Positions 36,446-46,061 are shown, counted from the first letter of the stretch. The stretch: 64,000 bases of DNA from JAMXLO01 sp963812475 (GCA_963812475.1 CAWEVI010000044.1:248001-312000), one strand, 5' to 3'. A program made the numbers and translations. Notes: generated from the letters alone by a model not told the origin.

Positions 36446-37423
36446 TCAGGCCAGCTTCCGCGCCTGCCGGGACTCTACCAGAAGACACAGAATCTCGAAC
36501 AGGATCGACGCGCCGTTGAAAGCGGTGATGGTGCCGACATCGAACGGTGGCGAGACTTCGACCAGATCGCCGCCGACGAAGTCGATGCCGCGCAGCGCGC
36601 GCAGCAGGCGAATTGCTTCGAGCGCGGTGATACCGCCGGCTTCCGGGGTCCCGGTGCCTGGCGCCTGCGACGGGTCGAGGCTGTCGATGTCGAAGGTCAG
36701 GTAGGTCGGGCCGTCACCGGCGACGCGACGCGCCTCCTCGGCGGCGTAGCGCCAGCCCTTGTCGTGGAACTCCTCCATGCTGAGCACACGCATGCCGGAG
36801 CGGGTGGAAAAGCCCCACATGTCGGGATCGTTGGTGGTGCCGCGGATACCGATCTGGATCACCCGCTTCGGATCGAGCAGCCCCTCGTCGGTTGCCCGGC
36901 GGAACGGTGCGCCGTGGTGGAAGCGCGAACCCAGATAGTCGTCGCCGGTGTCGCAATGCGCGTCGATATGCACCATGCCGACCGGACGATGCGCTGCGAC
37001 CGCGCGCAGAATCGGCAGGCTGATCGAATGATCGCCGCCGACCGACAGCGGCACGACGCCGGCGGCGACGACCGTGCCATAGAAGCCGGCAATCTCCTCG
37101 AGCGCGCCTTCCAGGGCGAACGGCTGCTCGATCCAGCAATCGCCGAGATCGCGCACGCGGGCCGAGTCGAAGGGTGCGAGGTGCGTGGTCGGATGAAGGC
37201 GCCGCAGCAAGGAGGACTGGTCACGCACCGCGCGCGGACCATGGCGCGCGCCGGTGCGATTGGTCACGCCGCCATCGAACGGAACGCCGATCACGCCGAT
37301 GTCCGCCTCGGCCAGCGACTCCGTTTGTGGCGCTCGGAAGAAGGTCGGAATGCCGGTGTAGCGCGGCCGCGCCTGCGGATCGGCCAGTTCCTTGTAGCGC
37401 GTCGGCCGTTTGATCGGGTCCAT
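36446..37423 (-). CDS. speB: agmatinase/ureohydrolase family protein
   Basis: A 325-residue binuclear manganese ureohydrolase that releases urea from agmatine or related guanidino compounds. Metal motifs: VGGDHSISLPILRA, MVHIDAHCDTGDDYLG (HxDxHxD) and YLTFDIDSLDPSQAPG. The N-terminal VIGVPFDGGVTNRTGARHGP is standard. GGAG precedes ATG 37423. Guanidinobutyrase or guanidinopropionase activity would look alike. The TonB-like gene follows 27 bases downstream from its preferred start. Confidence 0.85.
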   Translation of the reverse strand: MDPIKRPTRYKELADPQARPRYTGIPTFFRAPQTESLAEADIGVIGVPFDGGVTNRTGARHGPRAVRDQSSLLRRLHPTTHLAPFDSARVRDLGDCWIEQPFALEGALEEIAGFYGTVVAAGVVPLSVGGDHSISLPILRAVAAHRPVGMVHIDAHCDTGDDYLGSRFHHGAPFRRATDEGLLDPKRVIQIGIRGTTNDPDMWGFSTRSGMRVLSMEEFHDKGWRYAAEEARRVAGDGPTYLTFDIDSLDPSQAPGTGTPEAGGITALEAIRLLRALRGIDFVGGDLVEVSPPFDVGTITAFNGASILFEILCLLVESRQARKLA

Positions 37424-37481
37424 GGGGGCTCCGTCTGCGGTGTCACATGCGGGTACGGTTTGTGCAGCACGCTCTGCCGTA

Positions 37482-37568
37482 ATTCAACGCGGAGGGCAGC
37501 GGAGGGCCGCGGAGGAAGCTTTCGCGCTGGTCCGGCTCCGCGGTACTCCGCTGCCCTCCGCGTTGAAT
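37482..37568. repeat. 87-bp element with perfect 23-bp inverted repeats
   Basis: Left arm 37482-37504 (starting ATTCAACGCGGAGGGCAGCG) and right arm 37546-37568 are exact reverse complements. The spacer is 41 bases. It lies between the divergent agmatinase and hydantoinase genes. The perfect arms suggest a recent palindromic element or a strong hairpin in RNA. Confidence 0.7.
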
Positions 37569-37670
37569 AGCCGCTCGCCATCCGCACACATGTGGCGGGG
37601 GCCAGAGCCAAGCTTGAGGCGCCCGCCGTGGCCGCGCACAATTTGTCCGTAGCAGACCAAGGACGCCAGA

Positions 37671-40600
37671 ATGACCGCAGCCAGCCGCTACCGTATCGGT
37701 TTCGATATCGGCGGCACATTCACCGACTTCATCCTGCTCGACACCCAGCACAACGACATCCGCCTGCACAAATGCCTGACCACACCGCGCGACCCCTCCG
37801 TTGGAGCCCTGGAGGGATTGGTCGAACTGCTCCAGGCGGCCGGCCTGACGCTCGCCGACATCGGCGATATCGTGCACGGCACCACCCTGGTCACCAACGC
37901 GCTGATCGAGCGCAGCGGCGCGTGCCTCGGACTGATCACCACGCGCGGCTTCCGCGACATCCTCGAGATGGGCACGGAACAGCGCTACGATATCTACGAT
38001 CTGTTCCTGCTGTTCCCCGATCCGCTGGTGCCGCGTCGTCACCGTCTGGAAGTCGCCGAACGAATGGACCGCGACGGCAACGTGCTCACGCCGCTCGATG
38101 CCGGCGAGGTGCGCGCCGTGGCGCAGCGACTTGTCGCTGACGGCGCCGAGGCGATCGCGATCTGCTTCCTGCACGCCTACCGCAATCCGGCGCATGAACG
38201 CGAGGCCGCTGCGATCGTGCGCGCCGCGTTCCCGGATATCGCAGTCTCGATATCGTCGGACGTGGTGGCCGAGTTGTGGGAATACCAACGCTGCAACACG
38301 ACCTGCGCGAACGCCTACGTACAGCCGCTGATGGGTCGATACATCGCCAAGCTGGAGCGCGAACTGCATGCGCGCGGATTTCGCGGCGAGCTTACCTTCA
38401 TGCATTCCGCTGGCGGCCTGCTGTCGGCCGAGACCGCGCGCGCCTTCCCGATCCGCATGCTGGAAAGCGGCCCGGCGGGCGGCGGTCTTGCCACGGCGTT
38501 CTTCGGCGCCGCCGCCGGCAAGGCCGATGTCATTTCGTTCGACATGGGCGGCACCACCGCGAAGGCGTGCCTGATCGAGGGCGGTCGCGCCGAAATCGCG
38601 CCAATGATGGAAGCGGCGCGCGTGCACCGATTCAAGAGGGGCTCCGGCCTGCCGATCAAAGCGCCCGTTATCGACATGATCGAGATTGGCGCGGGCGGCG
38701 GCTCGGTCGCGGCGATCGACGAGGTGGGATTGCTGCGGGTGGGACCGCATTCCGCTGGTGCCGATCCGGGACCTGCGTGCTACGGGCGTGGCGGCACCGA
38801 GCCCACGGTGACCGATGCCAACCTGCTGCTCGGCTACTACGACCCGTCGTTCTTCCTCGGCGGGCGGATGGCGCTGGATCGCGACGCCGCTGAACATGCG
38901 TTGCAGCGCATCGGCGGTTCACTGGGCCTGTCGCCGATCGATACCGCCTGGGGCATCCACCGCATGGTGGTGGAGAACATGGCCGCCGCCGCGCGCATCC
39001 ATATCGTCGAGAAGGGGAAGGACCCGCGCGCTTACGCCATGGTCGGTTTCGGCGGCGCCGGTCCTGCCCATGCCGCCGAAGTCGCGCGCGTGCTCGGTGT
39101 CAAACAGGTGCTGATCCCACCTGCATCCGGAGCGGCCTCGGCGCTCGGCTTCCTCGCCGCGCCACTGTCATTCGAACAGGTGCGCAGCCATCCCGTGCGG
39201 CTCGGGGCGCCGGACGCAGCGGCCACAATCGAGGCAATCCTGCGCCAACTGACCGAAGCCGCGCGCGCGCACCTGCTGGCGGCGGGCGTTGCGGAGGCCG
39301 AGGTAGTGACGGAACGCCTCGCGGATATGCGTCTTGAAGGCCAGATGCACGAGATCAGCGTGCCTTTGCCGGACGGCGTCATCACCGATGCGACGATGTT
39401 GGCGATCCGTGTGGCATTCGCGAGCGCTTACGCGATGCGATACACTTCCGTCTATGCCGGCGTCGGAATCATGGCGATCTCGTTCCGTGTGCGCTGTCGT
39501 GGACCGCTGCCGCGGTTGTCGCTCACCGAAGTGGGCACGCGCTCCGGCGGAACAATACGGAAGGGCGTCCGCCCCGCCTGGTTCGATGGCGGTTTTGTCG
39601 CCACACCTGTCTATGACCGCTATGCACTGACACTCGGCGCGCGCATTGCCGGCCCCGCGATCATCGAGGAACGCGAGGCGACCACGATCATTCCGCCCGG
39701 CGATGCCGCCAGTGTCGATGCCACCGGCACGCTGGCGATCGACATCGGGCTCGCCGCCACACCGTCGGCCCGTGTCACCACAGACACGCCGATCGAACAG
39801 GCTGCGGCGTTGATCGAAGCCGATCCGGTCTCGCTCGAGATCATGTGGAGCCGTCTCGTCACCGTGGTCGAAGAGATGTGGCATACGATCTGCCGCACCG
39901 CGTTCTCGCTGATCGTCTCCGAGGCACAGGACTTCGCCTGCGATCTGCTCGACGCGCAAGGCGATTCGCTCGCGCACTCGCCGCGCGCCATGCCGGTGTT
40001 CAACCTGACATTGCCGCGCGCGGTGAAGGCGCTGCTGGAGAAATTCCCGCCCGAAACGTTGAAGCCCGGCGACGTGCTGGTGACCAACGATCCGTGGCTT
40101 TGCGCCGGCCACCTGTTTGACATCGCGGTGGTGACGCCGGTGTTCCGCAATGGTGCGCTGGTGGCACTGACCGGCACGGTAGGCCATGTCGGCGACATCG
40201 GCGGCACCAAAGATTCGCTCCGCGCGCGCGAGATCTACGAGGAAGGCATCCAAATCCCGCCGATGCTGCTGTACCGCGCCGGCGTGCCGAACGCGGACCT
40301 TTTCACCCTCATCGCCGAGAACGTCCGCAAGAGCGAGGAAGTGCTTGGCGATATCCATTCGTTCATCGCCGCCAATGCACTCGGCGCCGACCGGCTGGTC
40401 GCGTTCATGGACGAGTACGGCATGCACGATCTGCGCGCGCTCGCGCATGTGGTGCAGACCCGCGCTGAACAGGCGATGCGCGACGCGATCCGGAGATTGC
40501 CGGATGGCGTGTATCGATCGGAAATCTGGAACAACCCGCTCGGCGAGAAGCTGAACTATCCGTTGAAGATCACCGTTCACGGCGACGCGATCGAACTCGA

Positions 40601-41495
40601 TTTTACCGGCGCGCCGGAGCAGTTGCCGCAGGGCGGGCTGAACTGCACTTTCTCCTATACCGCGGCGCACGCGACCTATCCGATGAAGTGCATCCTCAGC
40701 CCGCAGGTACGCAGCAACGCCGGCTGCTACCGGCCGTTCACCGTGAACGCGCCGGAGGGTTCCATACTCAATTGCACGAAGCCCGCGGCAGTCAATCTGC
40801 GCACGCGGGTCGGCTGGTACATCGCGCCCAATATTTTCCGTGCGCTCGCCGATGCGGCGCCCGCACAGGTGCAGGCCGCCACCGGCCTTCCGGTTGCGAT
40901 CAACATCTATGGCCGCGAGGCGAACGGCACCGTTTATGCCGACCATTTCTTCATGGGTGCGGGCCAGGGTGCGTCGCAGCGCGGCGACGGCAAGTCCGCG
41001 CTGCTGTATCCGACGTCCGCTGCAAACACCTCGGTCGAACTTATGGAGGCGCGCGCACCGGTGCTTGTGCTGGAGAAATCCTTCGTCATCGATTCGGGCG
41101 GCCCCGGCAAATATCGCGGCGGTTGCGGCGTTCGGACGCGCCTGCGCAAGCTGCACGACGATGACCGTCCGATGCTGGCATCGGTGTATCCAGAAGGCGT
41201 CGGCGTCACGGTGGAAGGCCTGCACGGCGGGCTGCCCGGCGGCGGCGTGCGCGGCGTGGTGCTGGACCCCGACGGGGCCGTGGTGCACGACTGCGGCACC
41301 GGCGAACTGGTTACACTCACGCGCACCGACCGGATCGTCGAAGTGCAACTGGCTGGGGGCGCGGGCTTCGGGGATCCGCGCGGACGACCGGCGGCGCTGG
41401 TGGAGAAGGATGTGGCGGAAGGTGTGGTGTCGCGGGAGGCCGCGGAGCGCGACTACGGGCTCCAGAGCAGCGCCGCAGAGAAAGCGGCAGAGTGA
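37671..41495 (+). CDS. hydantoinase/5-oxoprolinase, HyuA-HyuB fusion
   Basis: A 1274-residue ATP-dependent cyclic-amide hydrolase. The HyuA half (residues 1-690) has the ATP-site FDIGGTFTDFILLD, HGTTLVTNALIERSG, AGPAGGGLATAF-like SGPAGGGLATAFFGAA, SFDMGGTTAKA and AGGGSVAAIDE. The HyuB half (from about 715) has EIMWSRLVTVVEEMW, GDVLVTNDPWLCAGHL, HVGDIGGT and GGPGKYRGG. Prokaryotic enzymes are often split into two chains; fused ones resemble eukaryotic-type 5-oxoprolinase. Substrates may be 5-oxoproline, hydantoins or acetone-type compounds. An OPT transporter gene follows 63 bases later, which may feed it with peptides such as glutathione derivatives. Confidence 0.9.
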   Translation: MTAASRYRIGFDIGGTFTDFILLDTQHNDIRLHKCLTTPRDPSVGALEGLVELLQAAGLTLADIGDIVHGTTLVTNALIERSGACLGLITTRGFRDILEMGTEQRYDIYDLFLLFPDPLVPRRHRLEVAERMDRDGNVLTPLDAGEVRAVAQRLVADGAEAIAICFLHAYRNPAHEREAAAIVRAAFPDIAVSISSDVVAELWEYQRCNTTCANAYVQPLMGRYIAKLERELHARGFRGELTFMHSAGGLLSAETARAFPIRMLESGPAGGGLATAFFGAAAGKADVISFDMGGTTAKACLIEGGRAEIAPMMEAARVHRFKRGSGLPIKAPVIDMIEIGAGGGSVAAIDEVGLLRVGPHSAGADPGPACYGRGGTEPTVTDANLLLGYYDPSFFLGGRMALDRDAAEHALQRIGGSLGLSPIDTAWGIHRMVVENMAAAARIHIVEKGKDPRAYAMVGFGGAGPAHAAEVARVLGVKQVLIPPASGAASALGFLAAPLSFEQVRSHPVRLGAPDAAATIEAILRQLTEAARAHLLAAGVAEAEVVTERLADMRLEGQMHEISVPLPDGVITDATMLAIRVAFASAYAMRYTSVYAGVGIMAISFRVRCRGPLPRLSLTEVGTRSGGTIRKGVRPAWFDGGFVATPVYDRYALTLGARIAGPAIIEEREATTIIPPGDAASVDATGTLAIDIGLAATPSARVTTDTPIEQAAALIEADPVSLEIMWSRLVTVVEEMWHTICRTAFSLIVSEAQDFACDLLDAQGDSLAHSPRAMPVFNLTLPRAVKALLEKFPPETLKPGDVLVTNDPWLCAGHLFDIAVVTPVFRNGALVALTGTVGHVGDIGGTKDSLRAREIYEEGIQIPPMLLYRAGVPNADLFTLIAENVRKSEEVLGDIHSFIAANALGADRLVAFMDEYGMHDLRALAHVVQTRAEQAMRDAIRRLPDGVYRSEIWNNPLGEKLNYPLKITVHGDAIELDFTGAPEQLPQGGLNCTFSYTAAHATYPMKCILSPQVRSNAGCYRPFTVNAPEGSILNCTKPAAVNLRTRVGWYIAPNIFRALADAAPAQVQAATGLPVAINIYGREANGTVYADHFFMGAGQGASQRGDGKSALLYPTSAANTSVELMEARAPVLVLEKSFVIDSGGPGKYRGGCGVRTRLRKLHDDDRPMLASVYPEGVGVTVEGLHGGLPGGGVRGVVLDPDGAVVHDCGTGELVTLTRTDRIVEVQLAGGAGFGDPRGRPAALVEKDVAEGVVSREAAERDYGLQSSAAEKAAE

Positions 41496-41558
41496 CGAAG
41501 GCTCATAACACTTTCCCTCCCCTCCGTAGGGGATGGGGAGAATATTCGGGGGAATAGT

Positions 41559-43190
41559 ATGAGCGATCTGGCAGTCGACGGAACGACAGAGGCCCCGCGA
41601 CCGGGAGCGCGAACCCATCCGCGCTTCCTCGAACTCTCCTCTCTTATGCTGATCGCGCCGCTCTGTGTTGTCGGCGCGATCATCGGCGTGCAGCTCATTG
41701 TGACGCTCGGCATCACCGCCAACACGTCACTGATCGGTGCGCTGTCGGGCATGGCGCTCGCCCGCATCCCGCTCGCCGTTTTCGCGCGATATCGTTCGAT
41801 CCATATGCAGAACCTGGCGCAGAGCGCGATCTCGGCAGCGACATTTGGCGCCGGCAATGCGCTGATGCTGCCGATCGGTATTCCATTCGTGCTTGGCCGT
41901 CCCGATCTCGTGCCGGCTTTGTTCGCCGGCGTGTTCCTCGCGATGCTGCTCGATGGCTATCTGCTGTATCGCATGTTCGACTCCGAGGTGTTCCCGGCAA
42001 CCGGCGCCTGGCCGCCAGGCGCTGCGGCAGCCGAGGCGATTCGTGCGGGCGACGAGGGCGGTAGGAAGGCGGTGGTGCTGGGCGTCGGTGTGGTGATCGG
42101 CATCGCCGGCAACTGGCTGATCGCGCCCGCCGTGATGTCTGCGTTCGGCGTCGCATTCATCGGCAACATCTGGGCGCTGACAATGTTCGGCGTCGGCCTG
42201 CTGGTGCGCGGTTATTCGACGCTGCTGTTCAACAATCCCTGGTTCGCCGCGATCATCCCGGGCGGCGATATCAACAAGGCGTACATCCCGCACGGCATGA
42301 TGGTCGGCGCAGGCATCGTGGCGCTGGTCCAGGTCGCGCGCATCATCCTGCAGCGTGGCGGCATGCATTCCGGCGCTGGGCGCTCGCCGGTCGAGGTGCG
42401 ACGCACGTTAGGCCTTGGATTTGCGGTGTATTTGGTGATCGCCCTGGTAATCGCGATGTTCGGCGGGCTGGCCGCGCAGCTTTCGGTCGGCATGTTGGCG
42501 GCCTTTCTGGTTTACGCTGCGTTCGCAGCCATGGTACACGAACTCATTGTCGGTCTGGCGGCAATGCATTCAGGCTGGTTCCCGGCATTTGCGGTGGCGC
42601 TGATCACGCTGGTGATCGGCATGCTGATCGGATTTCCCCCCGTTGCATTGGCGTTGCTGGTGGGTTTTTCGGCGGCGACCGGACCGGCGTTCGCTGACAT
42701 GGGCTACGACTTGAAGGCAGGCTTCATGTTGCGCGGCTACGGCGGCGATCCGGTGTTCGAACGAGACGGCCGGCGCCAGCAGCTCATCGCGGCGATGTTT
42801 GCATTCGTGGTGGCCGGCGTGGTGGTTCTGGTGGCGTATCCCGGCTTTTTCGCGCAGAACCTCGTCGCCCCGGTGGACCGTGTTTACGTCGCCACCATCA
42901 AAGCGGGCGCCTCGGCGGACGTGGCGTGGTCGCTGGCGGTGTGGGCGATCCCCGGCGCGATCATCCAGTTCGCCGGCGGGCCGAAGCGTCAGCTCGGCAT
43001 TCTGTTCGCCACTGGACTGCTGATCCCGTTTCCGCTTGCCGGCTGGGCGGTGCTGATCGGCATCGTCTGCCGCACCGTCTGGCAGCGCTTCGCCAGAAGC
43101 CAGGGTATGGAAGTGTTCGGCGCCGGCGTGATTGCGGGTGACGCGCTGTTTGCGTTCTTCACGTCGACGTGGAAGGCAGCAATGAAATAG
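41559..43190 (+). CDS. OPT family oligopeptide-type transporter
   Basis: A 543-residue membrane protein with about 14 hydrophobic segments. Family features include MLIAPLCVVGAIIGVQLIVT near the start, NNPWFAAIIPGGDINKAYIP, and ATGPAFADMGYDLKAGFMLRG, like the DLK motif of OPT/YSL proteins. Such carriers import peptides or metal chelates with protons. GGGGGAA precedes the ATG. It follows the hydantoinase/oxoprolinase gene on the same strand, so coupled uptake and hydrolysis is plausible. Confidence 0.8.
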   Translation: MSDLAVDGTTEAPRPGARTHPRFLELSSLMLIAPLCVVGAIIGVQLIVTLGITANTSLIGALSGMALARIPLAVFARYRSIHMQNLAQSAISAATFGAGNALMLPIGIPFVLGRPDLVPALFAGVFLAMLLDGYLLYRMFDSEVFPATGAWPPGAAAAEAIRAGDEGGRKAVVLGVGVVIGIAGNWLIAPAVMSAFGVAFIGNIWALTMFGVGLLVRGYSTLLFNNPWFAAIIPGGDINKAYIPHGMMVGAGIVALVQVARIILQRGGMHSGAGRSPVEVRRTLGLGFAVYLVIALVIAMFGGLAAQLSVGMLAAFLVYAAFAAMVHELIVGLAAMHSGWFPAFAVALITLVIGMLIGFPPVALALLVGFSAATGPAFADMGYDLKAGFMLRGYGGDPVFERDGRRQQLIAAMFAFVVAGVVVLVAYPGFFAQNLVAPVDRVYVATIKAGASADVAWSLAVWAIPGAIIQFAGGPKRQLGILFATGLLIPFPLAGWAVLIGIVCRTVWQRFARSQGMEVFGAGVIAGDALFAFFTSTWKAAMK

Positions 43191-43215
43191 TCACTTGCAC
43201 CGCGAAGGGACACCG

Positions 43216-43354
43216 ATGCGCTACACCGCGGTACTACGGTGCGAGTGTCCCCGCCCTACCGGGATGCGTTAGCCAGGGCGATAATCGCGACGAAGCGCTC
43301 GCCAATATTCGGGAAGCGATTGAACTTTACGTCGACGATTGCCGTGAAGCCTGA
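43216..43354 (+). pseudogene. HicB-type antitoxin remnant
   Basis: It opens with MRYTAVL, like HicB proteins, then loses frame; in another frame it continues YYGASVPALPGCVSQGDNRD and EALANIREAIELYVDDCREA and stops early. Between the two parts several residues are missing, and the usual C-terminal tail is absent. No HicA toxin gene is next to it. It looks like an internally deleted, decayed partial-RNase-H-fold antitoxin. Confidence 0.6.
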
Positions 43355-43391
43355 TATCAAATGCTGTGCCCGGTGGTATAAGCCGCGCAGT

Positions 43392-43994
43392 CTACAGTTC
43401 GATGCGGAAATGCGCCTCGGTCGGCTTCCCGGCGCGACCGTTGATCGGCAGAATGTCCTGCGGGCAGGCGGAGAATGCGATCACCAGATCGATCGCGGCC
43501 CGCAGCCTGATGTAGCAGCCGGCCGTGGACACCGGCGGTTCGAATGACAGCGCACCCTCCAAGGTCCACGGAATGTTCATGAACAGGTTGAGCGGGCTTG
43601 GCGTCTCGGGCGGCGTCAATCCAAGCTCGGCAAGCCCCTGCGCCAGATTGTCCGTGCAGTTGTCGTGGTATTCCGTGCAGCCGAGCTCCTTGTAGCGGTA
43701 GCGATCGCATGCCGCCATCAGCGTGTCATGGATGCCGCCCGACGTATCCTCGATCACCGTCAGGATCGGCCGTCGGTGATTGGTCAGCAGCGCATCGCCG
43801 ACGCGGGGAATCAGCCGCTGCAGCGTGGCGCGGCTGTGTTCCATCGACATGAACTCCGTCATGTCGTGGCGGTTGAACGCCCAGGTGTCCACCACTTGCT
43901 CGCCATGGGTGTTGATCACGCGGATGGTCTGGCCGGCCGCGACATACGCGGCTTTCCCGCGCCGCGCCGGGATGGTGACGGTATCGTCAGGCAT
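43392..43994 (-). CDS. DUF1989 (urea carboxylase-associated) family protein
   Basis: A 200-residue protein with the family pattern: IPARRGKAAYVAAGQTIRVI, GEQVVDTWAFNRHD, FMSMEHSRATLQRLIPRVGD, GCTEYHDNCTDNLAQ and a final PINGRAGKPTEAHF. The HDNC and Cys/His positions suggest metal binding. Relatives lie beside urea carboxylase or guanidine/urea metabolism genes, none of which is adjacent here. The LLM-class flavoenzyme gene ends just five bases away on the same strand, so it is probably its upstream operon partner. Confidence 0.82.
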   Translation of the reverse strand: MPDDTVTIPARRGKAAYVAAGQTIRVINTHGEQVVDTWAFNRHDMTEFMSMEHSRATLQRLIPRVGDALLTNHRRPILTVIEDTSGGIHDTLMAACDRYRYKELGCTEYHDNCTDNLAQGLAELGLTPPETPSPLNLFMNIPWTLEGALSFEPPVSTAGCYIRLRAAIDLVIAFSACPQDILPINGRAGKPTEAHFRIEL

Positions 43995-43998
43995 TGGA

Positions 43999-45051
43999 TT
44001 ATGACCTGAACTTCGGGATCACGTCCTCGCACAACAGCTGCAGCGATGTCAGCACCTGCTCATGTGGAATGCGGTTGCCGCAGTTCATCTCGGCCAGGAT
44101 GCCGCTCAGGCCCAATTGCTCGCGCAACTCGCCGAGCCGGTCCACCACCTGTGCCGGCGTGCCGACGATGATCTTGCTCCGCAGCACCTCGTCGTAGCTG
44201 ATCGACTGGAGCCGTTGCCCGCGCTCGGCACGATTCTCGATCGCGCGCGCACCGGCCATGTTGGCGGACTCCTCGATCCGCTGGCCGAGATAGCGGTAAA
44301 AGTGCATCACGCTTTCTTCCGGCTCGGAACGGGCACGCGCCTCGGTCGGCGCGACATAAACCGGGACACGCAGGAACACCTTGCCCGTGCCCTCGTGGCC
44401 ACCGTCGACCCAACCCTCGCGATACGCCGCCAGATTTGGTCCCAACTCCGACAGATCGCCGAGTCGCGTCGCGCAGAAGATCGGATTTCCCTGCGCGCCG
44501 TTGGACGGGTAGGTGTCGGGGCTGGTCGCCGCCACGCGAATCTCCGGATACGGCTTTTGGTACGGCTTCGGCACCATGCAGACGTCGTCGAAGTGGTAGT
44601 ATTGGCCGTCGAAGCTGAAGCGCTCCTGCGTCCAGGCACGCTTGAGGATCTCTAAAACTTCGACAAAGCGCTCGCGGCTTTCGGCATAGGAGACGCCGTA
44701 GGCCTGATAGACCCGCGGAAATCCGCTGCGCCCAACACCGAAGATCAGCCTTCCATGACTGATCTGATCGACGGTCGCCGCCTCCTCCGCGAGTTGCAGC
44801 GGATGGCACAGCGGCAGCACCTGTACCGCGGTGCCGATCTTCATCCGCTTGGTGCGCGCCGCGATCGCCGTCGCGATCATCAGCGGTGCCGCCAGCACCG
44901 AACGCTCGGGTGCGGTGTGCAGCTCCGCCAGCCACATCACGTCGAGACCCCAGCGCTCCGCGGCGTCCACCTGCTCGAACGACAGGGTGAACGCGTCCTC
45001 CTCGGTTTGCCCCGGCAATCTTTGAAACTCGTGGAACATGCCGAATTCCAT
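43999..45051 (-). CDS. LLM class flavin-dependent oxidoreductase
   Basis: A 350-residue luciferase-like monooxygenase. MEFGMFHEFQRLPGQTEEDA at the N-terminus, the central VGRSGFPRVYQAYGVSY-type region and IVGTPAQVVDRLGELREQLG near the end are typical. It uses reduced FMN supplied by a partner reductase. ATG 45051 follows AAGGAGAG. It sits between the 2-hydroxyacid dehydrogenase (28 bases upstream) and DUF1989 (four bases downstream), making a three-gene run of unknown pathway. Confidence 0.85.
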   Translation of the reverse strand: MEFGMFHEFQRLPGQTEEDAFTLSFEQVDAAERWGLDVMWLAELHTAPERSVLAAPLMIATAIAARTKRMKIGTAVQVLPLCHPLQLAEEAATVDQISHGRLIFGVGRSGFPRVYQAYGVSYAESRERFVEVLEILKRAWTQERFSFDGQYYHFDDVCMVPKPYQKPYPEIRVAATSPDTYPSNGAQGNPIFCATRLGDLSELGPNLAAYREGWVDGGHEGTGKVFLRVPVYVAPTEARARSEPEESVMHFYRYLGQRIEESANMAGARAIENRAERGQRLQSISYDEVLRSKIIVGTPAQVVDRLGELREQLGLSGILAEMNCGNRIPHEQVLTSLQLLCEDVIPKFRS

Positions 45052-45079
45052 AGTCGTCTCTCTCCTTCGTATGCCGAGC

Positions 45080-46061
45080 TCAATAGCCGCGCGTCGGGTC
45101 GAACAGGTTTGGCATCGGCCTGCCCTCGCGCCAGGCACGCAGATTGTCAAAGAACAGGTCCAGGCTGCGCGCATTATAGGTCTTCGGATCATCCGCGGCA
45201 GTGTGCGGACTGATGATCAGGTTGGGCGTGCTCCACAGACGATGCCCCTTCGGGATCGGTTCCGGCGTGAACACGTCGAGCACCGCACCGGTCAGTTGCC
45301 CCACGTCCAGCAGGTCGCACAGCGCGTCCTGATCGATGAGTGCGCCACGGCCGATGTTCACCAGCCCCGCGCCGCGCGGCAACAGGCCCAGGCGCCGGCG
45401 GTCCATCAACCCGCGGGTCGCATCGGTCAGCGGACAGGCGAGCACCAGAAACTGCGTCCGCGGCAGCACGCGATCCAGTTCGTCCGTGGTGATCACTTCC
45501 GCGCAGTCCGGATGCGGCCGGCGCGTCGCGCGCACGCCAGTCACGTGCATGTCGAACCGCGCCGCCTGCATCGCCGCCGCCCCACCGAGCGAGCCCAATC
45601 CGACAACGGTGACGCGGAGTCCAGCCAGCACCGCGCCCCACAACTTCTGCCAGTGTCCGGCGCGCTGGTGCGTGACCATCGCCGGCACCTGGTTCGCGAG
45701 CATCAGCACCGACATGATGGCAAACTCGCCGGCCTTCACCGTATGCGTGCCGGCGTTGTTCAGCAGCGCCACACCGGCCGGCAGCCAATTGAACGGCGCC
45801 AGGCGGTCAAGCCCGGCATTCGTGATGAACAGCAGCTTCAGTCGCGGAGCCGAGCAGGGGAATTTCGTCGCCACCACGCCGATCTCGGTGATCAGCGCTT
45901 CGGCCTGCGCGATGCCCGCGGCGAAATCGGCATCGGTATCGCCGATCGTCACCTCGTGGCCGGCGCCAACATCGGGTGCCCGCGCGGCCGCCTCGTCCCA
46001 CATGTGGCGGGAAAACAGGAACAAGCGGATCGTCGGGCGGGTTCTGGATGTGGATGCGCAT
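45080..46061 (-). pseudogene. D-isomer-specific 2-hydroxyacid dehydrogenase with a single-base frameshift
   Basis: The natural N-terminus MRIHIQNPPDDP starts at 46061 in one frame; from 46021-46026 the protein continues LFLFSRHMWDEAAARAPDVG in another, running to the stop at 45080. Deleting one base gives about 326 residues, the family length. The NAD motif TVVGLGSLGGAAAMQAA, the Arg region GLVNIGRGALIDQ, and the catalytic His in NLIISPHTAADDP are intact. Translation could in principle begin in the second frame upstream, but the mismatch to the family N-terminus argues for an indel. Confidence 0.8.

Noticed and set aside
37443..38897. 484-codon antisense frame at the start of the hydantoinase gene
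   Set aside because: It runs through the palindromic element and has no protein features.
41496..41558. Possible terminator between the hydantoinase and OPT genes
   Set aside because: The CCCTCCCCTCC/GGGGATGGGG pairing is imperfect and has no T-run; it is also compatible with a shared transcript.
39168..41618. 816-codon open frame antisense to the hydantoinase gene
   Set aside because: Its product shows no family features and has the Arg/Gly/His-rich composition of antisense frames in GC-rich DNA; the sense strand encodes a complete HyuA-HyuB protein.
43191..43215. HicA toxin gene before the HicB remnant
   Set aside because: Only 25 bases separate the OPT stop from the remnant, too short for HicA, and none follows it.
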